DNA from: Galactobacter caseinivorans
GTDB taxonomy: Bacteria > Actinomycetota > Actinomycetes > Actinomycetales > Micrococcaceae
Reading direction: 5' to 3'
NCBI RefSeq assembly: GCF_003640665.1
Contig: NZ_QQXL01000008.1
Coordinates: 90,028 to 154,027, forward strand
Length of the DNA: 64,000 nt
The notes under the pieces were generated by a model, which was given only the letters and a program-made list of their open reading frames with translations, had not been told where the DNA came from and did no database searches. The position numbers and the translations under genes were made by a program. Below are positions 1-8,445 of the stretch, piece after piece (the first letter of the stretch is position 1; the number at the start of each line of letters is the position of its first letter).

Positions 1-1148
1 TCGCGGATGAGCCCACCTCCGCCCTGGACGTCACGGTCCAGCGCGTGATCCTGGACCAGATTGATCAGATGACCACGGAGCTTGGCACCTCCATCTTGCT
101 CATCACCCACGACCTTGGGCTGGCCGCCGAGCGCGCCTCGGATGTGGTGGTGATGCACCGTGGCCGGATCGTGGAGCAGGGTTCCGCCCGCCAGATCCTG
201 GAGGACCCGCAGGATCCGTACACGCAGGCGCTCGTGAAGGCCGCGCCGTCCGTCGCCGCGATCCGCCAGGCGCCGGGTGCCTACACGGCCCCGCTGGATG
301 AGCGCGAGGAGACCGCGCAGGAGGAGGCCCCGGCTGAGGCTCCCTCCAACCTGGTGGAGCTGCACAACCTCACCAAGATCTATCCGGTGCGCGGCAAGCG
401 GGGCGAGGATTTCTACGCCGCTAAGGACGTGTCCCTGGACATCCCGCGCGGCTCCACGGTGGCGATTGTGGGCGAGTCCGGCTCCGGCAAGACCACCACT
501 GCGCGCATGCTGCTTGGCCTCATTGAGCCCACCTCCGGGTCCATGGTCTTTGACGGCAAGGACCTGCTCAAGCTCTCCAAGGCGGACCGCAAGGACTTCC
601 GCCGCCGCGTGCAGCCGGTCTTCCAGGACCCGTACTCCTCGCTGAATCCCATGTTCACCATTGGGCGGATCATCCAGGAGCCCATGGACGCCTACAAGAT
701 CGGCACACCCGCCAGCCGCCGTGCCCGCACCAAGGAGCTCATGGAGCAGGTCTCGTTGCCGGTTTCCATGCTGCGCCGCTACCCCTCGGAGCTCTCCGGC
801 GGCCAGCGCCAGCGCGTGGCCATTGCCCGCGCCCTGGCCCTTGAACCGGAACTGATCGTCTGTGATGAGCCGGTCTCCGCGCTGGACGTGTTGGTCCAGG
901 CCCAGATCCTGAAGTTGCTTGGCAACCTGCAGGCGGAGCGTGGACTCTCCTACCTCTTCATCTCCCACGACCTGGCTGTGGTCCGGCTCATCTCCGATTT
1001 CGTCTGCGTCATGAAGAACGGCGAGCTGGTGGAGGCGGCCTCCTCCGAGGAGATCTTCACCAACCCGCGCCACCCGTACACGCGCAAGCTCCTGGGCTCC
1101 ATCCCCGGCAACGAGCTGGGCATCGAGAAGGACCCCGAGGCCGCCTAG
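1..1148 (+). CDS. Oligopeptide/dipeptide ABC transporter, fused double ATPase (5' end outside window)
   Basis: This is the C-terminal part of a DppD-DppF type fusion that powers peptide import on the cytoplasmic face. The reading frame is open from base 3 and continues upstream of the window. The first domain is cut: only its Walker B (ADEPTSALD), H-loop (ITHD) and the oligopeptide-family tail (DPQDPYTQAL) remain. After an acidic linker rich in Glu and Ala, a complete second domain has Walker A GESGSGKTT, signature LSGGQRQRVAIARAL, Walker B VCDEPVSALD and H-loop ISHD, then a second NPRHPYT tail. The permeases and binding protein at 4.2-7.9 kb have no ATPase beside them and could use this one, but they lie on the other strand in a separate operon. 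Family assignment is firm; the substrate is not. Confidence 0.93.
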   Translation, partial: ADEPTSALDVTVQRVILDQIDQMTTELGTSILLITHDLGLAAERASDVVVMHRGRIVEQGSARQILEDPQDPYTQALVKAAPSVAAIRQAPGAYTAPLDEREETAQEEAPAEAPSNLVELHNLTKIYPVRGKRGEDFYAAKDVSLDIPRGSTVAIVGESGSGKTTTARMLLGLIEPTSGSMVFDGKDLLKLSKADRKDFRRRVQPVFQDPYSSLNPMFTIGRIIQEPMDAYKIGTPASRRARTKELMEQVSLPVSMLRRYPSELSGGQRQRVAIARALALEPELIVCDEPVSALDVLVQAQILKLLGNLQAERGLSYLFISHDLAVVRLISDFVCVMKNGELVEAASSEEIFTNPRHPYTRKLLGSIPGNELGIEKDPEAA

Positions 1149-1196
1149 CGCGCTCCCCGGTGGTGTCCTGCAACGTGCGGCCCGGAGGTTGATGTC

Positions 1197-2243
1197 ATGA
1201 AGACGCCCGAGTCGGTGCGCACGGAATCCACGGCGGCGCTGATGCTCGGCGGCATCGGCGTGGTGGGCTTGGGTGCCATGGGTGAGCCCATGGCCCGGCA
1301 CCTGTTGGCCGCGCACGGCGCGCTGCACCTGGCCGGGCGCACGCCGCGGCCACAGCTGGTGGCCGCGGGTGCCACCTGGCACGCCACGTATCGCGAGTTG
1401 GGTGCCAGCGTGGGGGCGTTGTTGCTGATGCTTCCGGATCTGCCGCAGGCCCGCGAGGTGCTTTTTGGCGCCGACTCGGCGGACACTGGCGCGGCTGAGA
1501 CGGTAGGCGCCTCCCAGATCCTGCCCGACGGCGTTCTGGCCGGCGCACTGGAACGCGACGGTGAGCTGCTGGTTCTGCTGGGCTCCACCTCCTCCGCGCC
1601 CGGCGTCCGGCGCCTGGGGGCCGAGCTGGAGGCTGCCACCGGCGGCCGGGTGCGGCTCGTGGATGCGCCCGTCTCCGGCGGGGAGGATGGCGCCATCGAG
1701 GGCACCCTGTCCATCATGATGGGCGGTGGCGAGGTGGATTGCGGGCACGCCGAGTCGGTCCTGTCCGCCTGCGGATCGCCGGTGCGCCTGGGCCCCTTGG
1801 GGGCGGGCCAGGTGGCCAAGGCCTGCAACCAGCTGGTGGTCTCCGCAACCATTTTGGCTCTCGGGGAGGCCACGGTGTTGGCCGAGCGCTCGGGGCTGGA
1901 TGCCGGCGCCATGTGGGATCTGCTGGAGGGTGGCTACGCGGGCTCCCGCCTGCTCAACACCCGCAAGCAGCGCCTGGTGGAGCACAACGACTCCCCCTCA
2001 GGCGCCGCCAAATATCTCCTCAAGGATCTGCGCTGCGCCGGCGAGGTGGCTCAGGCCACCGGAACCGACGCGCCCCTCTTGCCCGTGCTGGAGCGGACCT
2101 TCTCCCGGATCGTGGAGGCCGGGCTCGGTGAGCGGGACATGTCGGTCACCCGGCGCTACGTGGAGGAACGCTCCGGCTCACCCCGCACGCCAGGTATCGA
2201 GTCCCCAAAATCCGGCGTTAGAATAGCGCAAAACGACGAATAA
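1197..2243 (+). CDS. NAD(P)-dependent beta-hydroxyacid dehydrogenase (3-hydroxyisobutyrate dehydrogenase family)
   Basis: A cytoplasmic oxidoreductase of the HIBADH/6-phosphogluconate dehydrogenase superfamily. The Rossmann motif GVVGLGAMGEPMA lies near residue 20. The substrate-binding motif DAPVSGGEDGA is mid-protein. The catalytic-lysine segment is GQVAKACNQ, followed by the helical C-terminal domain. At 348 residues it is longer than the usual 290-300, with about 18 extra residues at the N-terminus and a 30-residue polar C-terminal tail. The ATG at 1197 has a good ribosome site (GGAGG, 8-9 bases upstream). It starts 48 bases after the ABC ATPase and may be cotranscribed with it. The substrate could be 3-hydroxyisobutyrate, tartronate semialdehyde or another beta-hydroxyacid; the sequence does not decide. 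Confidence 0.88.
   Translation: MKTPESVRTESTAALMLGGIGVVGLGAMGEPMARHLLAAHGALHLAGRTPRPQLVAAGATWHATYRELGASVGALLLMLPDLPQAREVLFGADSADTGAAETVGASQILPDGVLAGALERDGELLVLLGSTSSAPGVRRLGAELEAATGGRVRLVDAPVSGGEDGAIEGTLSIMMGGGEVDCGHAESVLSACGSPVRLGPLGAGQVAKACNQLVVSATILALGEATVLAERSGLDAGAMWDLLEGGYAGSRLLNTRKQRLVEHNDSPSGAAKYLLKDLRCAGEVAQATGTDAPLLPVLERTFSRIVEAGLGERDMSVTRRYVEERSGSPRTPGIESPKSGVRIAQNDE
2219..2224 (+). promoter_or_regulatory. Candidate -10 element of the ygiB/ygiC-like pair
   Basis: TAGAAT near the end of the dehydrogenase gene, about 80 bases before the lipoprotein start, is a good match to TATAAT. No convincing -35 was seen at 16-18 bases upstream, so it is only a candidate. Confidence 0.3.
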
Positions 2244-2304
2244 ACCCGACGCCTGCGCGCCCGGCTGGCCCCCACGCCGTCGAGCAGCGCCGCCGGAGCA
2301 CAGC

Positions 2305-2712
2305 ATGAGGGGACACATGCCACAGCACAGCGCCACCCGCCGCAGGGCCTCCACCGCCGTCTCCGTCGGGGTCACCGCGGTGCTCGCGACCACCCTGGCC
2401 GGGTGCGCCAACGACGACTCCACGCCGAAGGCGGACTACGCCAAGATTTGCCGCGAGGAGTCCACGCAGTTGCGCGTGGAGGATGAGAAGTGCAACGGAT
2501 CCGGCGGGCACGGCCACGGCTACGTCCCGTACTTCCTTCTCCTGGGCGCGGGCCGCACCACCATTCCGGCGGTCGGGACCAAGACCATGGGCGGCACCAC
2601 CACCATCCCTGCCGGCAAGAGCTCCACCAGCGTGGACCGGAAGGGCAAGACTTTTTCCGGCACGTCCCGCGGCGGCTTTGGCGGCTCAGGCAAAGGTGGC
2701 TTCGGAGGGTGA
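2305..2712 (+). CDS. Small Gly-rich lipoprotein, YgiB-like partner of the downstream ATP-grasp enzyme
   Basis: A 135-residue predicted lipoprotein. It has an Arg-rich n-region, a hydrophobic segment and the lipobox LAGC with Cys at about residue 34. The mature part has two further Cys residues in a KICREE...EKCNG context, a Thr/Lys-rich middle and a Gly-Phe-rich end (GGFGGSGKGGFGG). Enterobacterial YgiB (DUF1190) also has an early Cys pair, a Thr/Ser-rich middle and a terminal RGGFGS, and lies directly before ygiC. The resemblance plus the same gene order suggests a functional equivalent, but I cannot measure homology. An alternative ATG at 2317 has GAGGGG 4 bases upstream. The stop overlaps the next start (GTGA), indicating translational coupling. 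Confidence 0.75.
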   Translation: MRGHMPQHSATRRRASTAVSVGVTAVLATTLAGCANDDSTPKADYAKICREESTQLRVEDEKCNGSGGHGHGYVPYFLLLGAGRTTIPAVGTKTMGGTTTIPAGKSSTSVDRKGKTFSGTSRGGFGGSGKGGFGG

Positions 2713-4049
2713 AGCGGCTCGAGTTCACGGCTCGCCCGGGTTGGCGGGAGCGCATCAACGCCTCCGGGCTGATCTACTCCGAGAGTCACAAGCCAGGCGT
2801 TGGCGCGGTGGAGTATTGGAACGACGCCGCGGCGTACGTGTTCACGCTGGCCGAGGTGGAGGCGCTGGAGGCGCAGACCGAGGAGCTGCACCGCATGTGC
2901 CTGGAGGCGGCCGCCTACATGGCCACCGGCGCGCTGGGCACCCTGGGCTTGAGCGAGGGCGGCTTTGAGCTGGCCAAGCGCTCCTGGCAGGAGTACGACG
3001 GCGCAACCGGCGCCCGCGAGCAGGATGTGTACGCGCGCTTTGATCTGGCCTACGCCGGGGACGGCTCCCCGGCCAAGATGCTGGAGTACAACGGCGACAC
3101 CCCCACGGGCCTGATCGAGGCCGCCATCACGCAGTGGGATTGGTTGCAGGATCGCACGGCCTCCGGCGAGCTGGCACGGCTCAGCGCCGGGAAACTCTCC
3201 ACCGGGTCCGGGGTATGGGACCAGTGGAATGGCATCTACGACGCGCTGATCGCTCGATGGGAGACGCAGCTGGCGGCTTCGGTCGCGGCTGGAACCGGCA
3301 CGCGCCTGTTTTATGGCTACTCGGCCCAGGATTCCTCCGGCGAGGACTGGAACACCGTGGCCGTCATGGCGGAGATGGCGCAGAAGGCCGGCTGGCGCAC
3401 CACCTCCATCGAGATGGAGCAGCTGGGCTGGGACTTTGGCGCGCACGAATTTGTGGGTCAGCCAGAGAATCCCATGTACGCGGACGAGCCCTTCCGGCCC
3501 ATCCTGGCGGATGGCACGGTGCAGCCGCGGATCCGCAACATCTTTAAGCTTTACCCCTGGGAGGACATCATGTCCGGGGAGCAGGGGGACCACTTTGGGC
3601 AGCTGTTGCTGGACTACCCTGGCGTGATTCCGCACTGGATTGAGCCGCCATGGAAGATGTTCCTCTCCAACAAGCTGCTGCTCGTGGCCCTCTGGCACCT
3701 CTTCCCGAACCATCCCAACCTGCTGCCCGCCTACGCGGACGGCCCGCACGGCATGAGCGACTACGTGATCAAGCCGGTCTTTGGGCGCGAGGGCGACGGC
3801 ATCAAGATCGTTCGCGGCGGCACCACGCAGGCCAATGGCGAGGAGTATCGCCGGGCCGGGCGCGGCAACGAGCGCGTGTTCCAGCAGTACCACGAGCTGC
3901 CCAACTTCCCCGGCTCGGCGGGCCCCAATCACCCGGTCCTGGGGAGCTGGGTGGTGAACCAGGAGGCGTTTGGCGTGGGCATCCGGGAGTCCGACGGTCC
4001 CATCACGGACTACTTCTGCCGCTTTGCCCCCAACCTCATCGAACCGTAG
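2709..4049 (+). CDS. Glutathionylspermidine synthase family ATP-grasp protein (YgiC-like)
   Basis: A 446-residue protein matching the synthetase half of glutathionylspermidine synthases, which form an amide bond at a carboxylate using ATP. Recognisable pieces are the N-terminal substrate region (AYAGDGSPAKMLEYNGDTPT), the acidic WIEPPWKMFLSNK block and the ATP-grasp core with VIKPVFGREGDGI and QYHELPNF near the C-terminus. The CHAP amidase domain of the bifunctional enzyme is absent, as in YgiC/YjfC. The long open frame extends upstream over the lipoprotein gene, but the GTG at 2709 is the natural start: homology begins there and it overlaps the previous stop (GTGA). Actinobacteria use mycothiol rather than glutathione, so the true substrate is open. 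Confidence 0.85.
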   Translation: MKRLEFTARPGWRERINASGLIYSESHKPGVGAVEYWNDAAAYVFTLAEVEALEAQTEELHRMCLEAAAYMATGALGTLGLSEGGFELAKRSWQEYDGATGAREQDVYARFDLAYAGDGSPAKMLEYNGDTPTGLIEAAITQWDWLQDRTASGELARLSAGKLSTGSGVWDQWNGIYDALIARWETQLAASVAAGTGTRLFYGYSAQDSSGEDWNTVAVMAEMAQKAGWRTTSIEMEQLGWDFGAHEFVGQPENPMYADEPFRPILADGTVQPRIRNIFKLYPWEDIMSGEQGDHFGQLLLDYPGVIPHWIEPPWKMFLSNKLLLVALWHLFPNHPNLLPAYADGPHGMSDYVIKPVFGREGDGIKIVRGGTTQANGEEYRRAGRGNERVFQQYHELPNFPGSAGPNHPVLGSWVVNQEAFGVGIRESDGPITDYFCRFAPNLIEP

Positions 4050-4103
4050 GGGCGGTCCGCGCACCCGCCGGCCGCAACCGGCCACACCCGGCCACACAGC
4101 AAA

Positions 4104-4145
4104 GGCGCCCGACGCCGCGAACGTGAGTCCGCGGCGTCGGGCACC
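4104..4145. terminator. Bidirectional terminator between convergent ygiC-like gene and dppC
   Basis: Perfect 13-bp arms, 4107-4119 (GCCCGACGCCGCG) and 4130-4142, with a 10-base loop in the 130-bp gap between convergent genes. The left arm contains the 12-mer that recurs across the window. Confidence 0.75.
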
Positions 4146-4179
4146 TTGGTGTGCGCTTGGCAGCGCTAGCTCAGCACCG

Positions 4180-5181
4180 TCAGCGCTTGCGCGCCTTGGG
4201 GTCCAACGCCTCTCGCAGGGACTCGCCCAGCAGGGTGAAGCCCAGCGCCGTGATGGCGATGCAGATACCGGGCAGGAACGCGAGCTGCGGCGCGGAGGAC
4301 AGGAAGTTCTGCGCCACCGTGAGCATGCGCCCCCACTCGGCCGTCTGCGGCACGCCGCCGCCCAAACCAAGGAAGGACAGCGCCGCCGCGTCGATCACCG
4401 CGGTCGCCAGGGCCAGGGTGGCCTGAACAATCACGGGGCCCAACGCATTGGGCAGCAGGTGAGACATGGTGATCTTGCCGCGACCCAAGCCCAGGGTCTG
4501 CGCCGCGAGGATGTAGTCCGCGCCGCGCTGCTGCAGCATCGAGGAGCGCAACAACCGGGCAAACACCGGGATCTGCGCGGCACCGATGGCGATCATCACG
4601 GCAAACGGGCTCTGGCCCGCGATCGCCGCGATGGAGACGGCCATGAGCAGGTTCGGGACGGAGAGCAGAATGTCCACGATGCGCATGATGACGGTGTCAA
4701 TCCAGCCGCCAAAACCGCCGGCCAGCGCGCCAAGGAACAGGCCGCCCACCAGGCCGATGCACGTGGAGATCACGCCCACCAGCAGCGAGGACCGCGCGCC
4801 CCAAATCAGCTTGGAGACCACGTCGCCGCCAAAGTTATCCAGGCCAAGCGGGTAGCCGGGCGTCCCGATCCCGGGAATGTTGGTCGGCGTGACCAGGCGC
4901 ATGCCCGGCGTTGCCTCGCCCGGATAGGGCGCAAGGATCGGGGCGAAGATGGCCACCAGGATGAACAGGAAGATGATGATGGCGCCGCTGATCGCCATGG
5001 GGCTGCGGCGCAACCGCTGGAATGCCTCTCCCCAAATGGAGGTGCCGCGATCGGAGTGACGGGTATCCCCGGCATCCTTCTTGGGCGCCTTCCCGGCGGG
5101 CTCGGTGACGGCCGCGGAGGCAGTGCCGGTGACCGGCGCCCCGTCCGGCAGCAGGTTCGGATCCGGAATGTTGGCGCTCAT
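4180..5181 (-). CDS. dppC: Oligopeptide ABC transporter permease, DppC type
   Basis: A 333-residue inner-membrane permease of the DppC/OppC family. The N-terminal about 60 residues are polar and cytoplasmic, followed by an OppC-type first membrane segment and a BPD_transp_1 domain. The EAA loop near the C-terminal half contains RGADYILAAQTLGLGRGKI, which contacts the ATPase. It is the last gene of the leftward peptide-uptake operon. Its start overlaps the DppB stop by four bases, and a strong hairpin lies 35 bases past its stop. Peptide or nickel-type substrates cannot be told apart from this subunit alone. Confidence 0.92.
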   Translation of the reverse strand: MSANIPDPNLLPDGAPVTGTASAAVTEPAGKAPKKDAGDTRHSDRGTSIWGEAFQRLRRSPMAISGAIIIFLFILVAIFAPILAPYPGEATPGMRLVTPTNIPGIGTPGYPLGLDNFGGDVVSKLIWGARSSLLVGVISTCIGLVGGLFLGALAGGFGGWIDTVIMRIVDILLSVPNLLMAVSIAAIAGQSPFAVMIAIGAAQIPVFARLLRSSMLQQRGADYILAAQTLGLGRGKITMSHLLPNALGPVIVQATLALATAVIDAAALSFLGLGGGVPQTAEWGRMLTVAQNFLSSAPQLAFLPGICIAITALGFTLLGESLREALDPKARKR

Positions 5182-6182
5182 TTCACACGCACCCTCGGGT
5201 CGATAACGCCGTAGAGCAGGTCCACGACAAGGTTGATCAGCGCGTAGATCACGGCAATAAACATGATGTACGCCTGCAACACCGGGTAGTCGGCGTTCGT
5301 GATGGCCTGTGCAATGCCATAACCAAGGCCCTGGTAGGCAAACACGGTCTCGGTCAGCACCGCGCCGGCAAAGAGCAGGCCCAGCTGCAGGCCCACCGTG
5401 GTGGCGACCGGCAGCATGGCGTTTCGCAGGATGAAGCGATCACGCAGGATGCTGGGGGTCATGCCCTTGGCCTTGGCCGTGCGCACGTAGTCGGCGCCCT
5501 GCACCTCCAGTACCGCCGCGCGCGTGATGCGCGTGATGATCGCCAGCGGGATGGATCCCAGGGCAATACCCGGCAGGATCAGGTGCTTGAACGCGTCCCA
5601 GCCGGCATCAAATTCGGCGGTGATCAGGCCGTCCAAGAGGAAGAAGTTGGTGTAATGCGTGGCATCCAAGCCCACGTCCTGGCGGCCAGAGGTGGGCAGC
5701 CATCCCAGCTGAACCGCAAAGATCCACTTGAGGATGAAGGCAAGGAAGAAGACGGGAATGACCACGCCAAGCAGGGACAGGATGACGGAGAAGTTGTCCT
5801 GCCACTTGCCGTAGTTCTTGGCGGCCCAGTAACCCAGCGGGATACCGATCAGCACCGCAAAGAGAATGGCGAAGAGGGCCAATTCCGCGGTGGCCGGGAA
5901 CTGGTTAAAGAACTGGGTCAGGACCGGGCGCTGGCTCTGCGTTGAGTTGCCGAAGTCGCCGGTGATGACCTTGCCCATGTAGGTCACGTACTGCTCAAGG
6001 ATGGGCCGGTCAAAGCCGTACGCCTTGTTAATCGCCGCGATGGCCTCCGGGGTGGCACGCTCGCCGAGCATGGCGGTCGCGGGACCGCCGGGCAGGGCAC
6101 GCACCCACAGAAACAGCAGGATGGAGAGCCCAAAGAGGGTGAGAAGCAGCAGCCCCAGCCGCTTGATGATGAATTTGAGCAC
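5178..6182 (-). CDS. dppB: Oligopeptide ABC transporter permease, DppB type
   Basis: A 334-residue membrane permease with the classic DppB N-terminus (MLKFIIKRLGLLLLTLFGLS) and six predicted membrane segments. The EAA-loop motif is VQGADYVRTAKAKGM and the C-terminal signature is VDLLYGVIDPRVRVK. It pairs with DppC to form the import channel. It lies 82 bases after the binding-protein gene with a stable hairpin between them, so its expression is probably lower than that of the binding protein. Confidence 0.93.
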   Translation of the reverse strand: MLKFIIKRLGLLLLTLFGLSILLFLWVRALPGGPATAMLGERATPEAIAAINKAYGFDRPILEQYVTYMGKVITGDFGNSTQSQRPVLTQFFNQFPATAELALFAILFAVLIGIPLGYWAAKNYGKWQDNFSVILSLLGVVIPVFFLAFILKWIFAVQLGWLPTSGRQDVGLDATHYTNFFLLDGLITAEFDAGWDAFKHLILPGIALGSIPLAIITRITRAAVLEVQGADYVRTAKAKGMTPSILRDRFILRNAMLPVATTVGLQLGLLFAGAVLTETVFAYQGLGYGIAQAITNADYPVLQAYIMFIAVIYALINLVVDLLYGVIDPRVRVK

Positions 6183-6217
6183 GATAACCCTTCGATGAGG
6201 TCATCGGAACGGGGAAG

Positions 6218-6248
6218 GGGGGCGCCGGCGGCCTGCGCCGGCGCCCCC
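6218..6248 (-). terminator. Intercistronic hairpin between binding protein and dppB
   Basis: Perfect 13-bp arms (6218-6230 and 6236-6248) with a 5-base loop. It sits just after the binding-protein stop, in transcription order. It probably stabilises the upstream mRNA or partly terminates transcription, giving excess binding protein over permease. Confidence 0.7.
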
Positions 6249-6264
6249 AATCACACCGTCCGAA

Positions 6265-7944
6265 TCACTTGGAGAGCTTGATCTGGTTGTAAACCTCGTC
6301 CTGCACCGGGGAGGCCGGGTAGGTCGTCACGCGCTCGTTGAAGGCGAGAGTCGGGACCGGATGTGCCAGCGGCACGGCCGGAACCAGATCGGAGATCTGC
6401 TTCATGATCTCCTCATACTTCTTGGTCTGCGCACCCTGATCACTCATCTGGCGAGCGTCCTCAAGGTTCTTGAACAGCTCAGCGTTGTCGAAGCCGAACT
6501 CGGGCTTCTCACCGTTGAAGAAGACGCCAACGAAGTTATCGGGATCGTTGTAGTCACCGGTCCAACCAAGCATGTGCAGGCCGTGCTTGTCGTTGCCCTG
6601 CACATAAGAGGTGTACTCGGTCCACTTCATGGGCTTGGCCTCCACCTTGATGCCCACGGCATCCAGCTGCTGGGAGATGTTGGTGAAGGTGTCCGCCGGG
6701 GTCGGCATGTACGGGCGGGAGACGTCCGTGGGGTAGTAGAACGTGGTCTTGAAGCCATCCGGGTAGCCGGCCTCCTTGAGGAGCTCCTTGGCCTTCTCCA
6801 CGTTGTACTCGTACTTCTCCACGTTCTCCGTGTAGCCGCGCACCGAGCTCGGGATGAACTCCATGGCGGTCTTGGTGCCCTCTGGCATGACCTGCTTGAT
6901 CAGGGCATCCTTGTCGATGGCGTAGGAGATGGCCTGACGCACCTTGACGTTGGAGAGCTCCTTCTCCTTGGAGTTGATGCCAAGGTAGAGAACGTTGAAC
7001 GGATCGCGGTTGATCAGGTTAAAGCCGGCGTCCTTCAGGACCTTCAGGTCCGCGGGGCCCACCAGGTCATAGCCGTCAATCTCCTTGGCCTCCAGCGCCT
7101 GCTTACGGGCCGGGGCATCAGCGATCACGCGGAAGATGATCTTCTCGATCTGGCCCTTGTCTCCCCAGTAGTCGGCGTTGCGCTCCAGGGTGATGTGGTC
7201 GCCGTTCTTCCACTCAGAGAACTTGAAGGGGCCGGTACCCACGGGGTTGCCCAGGGCATACTGGGACAGCTTCGGGGCATCGGCACTGCCGGAGGTCTCA
7301 TCGGCCTTGTACTTCTTCATGGCCTCAGGGGACTGCATGGCAAAGGCCGGCAGGGACAGCGCGGGGATGAAGCCAACCCACGGGCGGGTCAGGGTGACCT
7401 TGGCCTCGGAGTCACCGGCGGCCTCGCAGGACTTGTAGACGGCCTTGTCGGTGTCCTTGTCCGCATAGCCCTGGAAGAGCGACTTGTAGTAGTAGCCCAC
7501 GCCCTCGCTCTGCTGGATCCCCTTGAAGTTGTACCAGCGATCAAAGTTGGCGCAGACGGCCTTGGCGTCAAATGCCGTGCCGTCCTGGAACTTCACGCCG
7601 GTCTTGAGCTTGAAGTCATAGACGGTGCCCTTGGAGGACTCCTCCCAGGACTCCGCGAGCAGCGGCGCCGGGTCGGCGGTGCCAGCCTTGGTGCCAACCA
7701 GACCCTCAAAGATCTGGCGCGAAACGCGGAAGGACTCGCCATCAGAGGCGAAGGCCGGGTCAAGGGACTTGGGATCAGACGAGGCGGCGAACGAGAAGGT
7801 CGAGTTCACGTTTCCTTCGGCGCTGCCGCCGGAGCCGCCAGTTCCTTCGTCACGCTTGGACGCGCAGCCGCTCAGCAGCAGAGCCGACACGGCCACGGTG
7901 GTGGCAGCGACGGTCAGGCCGCGGCGCATTCCCTTGCGGGTCAT
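6265..7944 (-). CDS. Peptide ABC transporter substrate-binding lipoprotein (SBP family 5)
   Basis: A 559-residue extracellular lipoprotein of the OppA/DppA family. It has an n-region with MTRKGMRRGL, a hydrophobic core and the lipobox LLSGC (Cys about 26), then a Gly/Ser linker. The family-5 hallmarks are SFAASSDPKSLDPAFASDGE near the start, LKTGVKFQDGTAFDAKAV, and the lobe-exchange region with VRQAISYAIDKDALI and ELLKEAGYPDGF. The start has a strong ribosome site (AGGAGGAACCC-ATG). It is the first gene of the operon and has a CRP/GlxR-like site about 90 bases upstream, which suggests carbon-status control of peptide uptake. Confidence 0.94.
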   Translation of the reverse strand: MTRKGMRRGLTVAATTVAVSALLLSGCASKRDEGTGGSGGSAEGNVNSTFSFAASSDPKSLDPAFASDGESFRVSRQIFEGLVGTKAGTADPAPLLAESWEESSKGTVYDFKLKTGVKFQDGTAFDAKAVCANFDRWYNFKGIQQSEGVGYYYKSLFQGYADKDTDKAVYKSCEAAGDSEAKVTLTRPWVGFIPALSLPAFAMQSPEAMKKYKADETSGSADAPKLSQYALGNPVGTGPFKFSEWKNGDHITLERNADYWGDKGQIEKIIFRVIADAPARKQALEAKEIDGYDLVGPADLKVLKDAGFNLINRDPFNVLYLGINSKEKELSNVKVRQAISYAIDKDALIKQVMPEGTKTAMEFIPSSVRGYTENVEKYEYNVEKAKELLKEAGYPDGFKTTFYYPTDVSRPYMPTPADTFTNISQQLDAVGIKVEAKPMKWTEYTSYVQGNDKHGLHMLGWTGDYNDPDNFVGVFFNGEKPEFGFDNAELFKNLEDARQMSDQGAQTKKYEEIMKQISDLVPAVPLAHPVPTLAFNERVTTYPASPVQDEVYNQIKLSK

Positions 7945-8034
7945 GGGTTCCTCCTGGGTAGGTGATGAGCCTCCCGAAACCGGGTCAACAACATGACCAC
8001 CGGCAGGTTGGCGTGCTCAAAGACTAGTCGATCG

Positions 8035-8050
8035 CGTGAGCGCGATCACA
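8035..8050 (-). promoter_or_regulatory. CRP/GlxR-type operator upstream of the peptide-binding protein
   Basis: CGTGA-N6-TCACA matches the CRP-family consensus TGTGA-N6-TCACA at 9 of 10 positions. It lies 90-106 bases upstream of the binding-protein start, within a gene-free leader that is more AT-rich than its surroundings. Confidence 0.6.
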
Positions 8051-8133
8051 CATTTGTGTAATCGCTGTCATATTGAGACCGCTTAAGTATCTTTAAGCCG
8101 CGCCCGGGGGCCGCCAAGCCCGGGGTGCGGGCC

Positions 8134-8445
8134 CTACCCCCACCCCGCCAGCCGCAATAACGCCGCGGCCGCCGCTCCGGAGATCACGACCACCAGGAAC
8201 GGCGCGCGCAACATCAGCGCAACCGCCGCGGCGATCAAGGCGCCAAGCCGCGCGTCCAGCACCACCGAGGAGCCAGAAACAAAGGCATTGGTCACCAGAA
8301 GCGAGGCCAGCAGCCCAATCGTGAGGCAGCCAGCCACGCGCAGCGCGCGCTCGGATTCAAGCCAGCGCCTGGACACCAGATAGCCAAGCAGCTTGGTCAG
8401 GTACGCCACCGCGCACGCCAAGATGATCCACATCCACAGCGTCAT
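8134..8445 (-). CDS. azlD: AzlD-like branched-chain amino acid exporter small subunit
   Basis: A 103-residue membrane protein with about four hydrophobic segments and the AzlD-family opening (MWIILACAVAYLTKLLGY). AzlD partners the larger AzlC subunit for export of branched-chain amino acids or analogues. It is translationally coupled to azlC: its ATG overlaps the azlC stop by four bases. Length and topology are normal for the family. Substrate is by family only. Confidence 0.87.
   Translation of the reverse strand: MTLWMWIILACAVAYLTKLLGYLVSRRWLESERALRVAGCLTIGLLASLLVTNAFVSGSSVVLDARLGALIAAAVALMLRAPFLVVVISGAAAAALLRLAGWG

Noticed and set aside
2709..4049. Bifunctional glutathionylspermidine synthetase/amidase
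   Set aside because: The N-terminal CHAP amidase domain is absent; only the ATP-grasp synthetase part is present.
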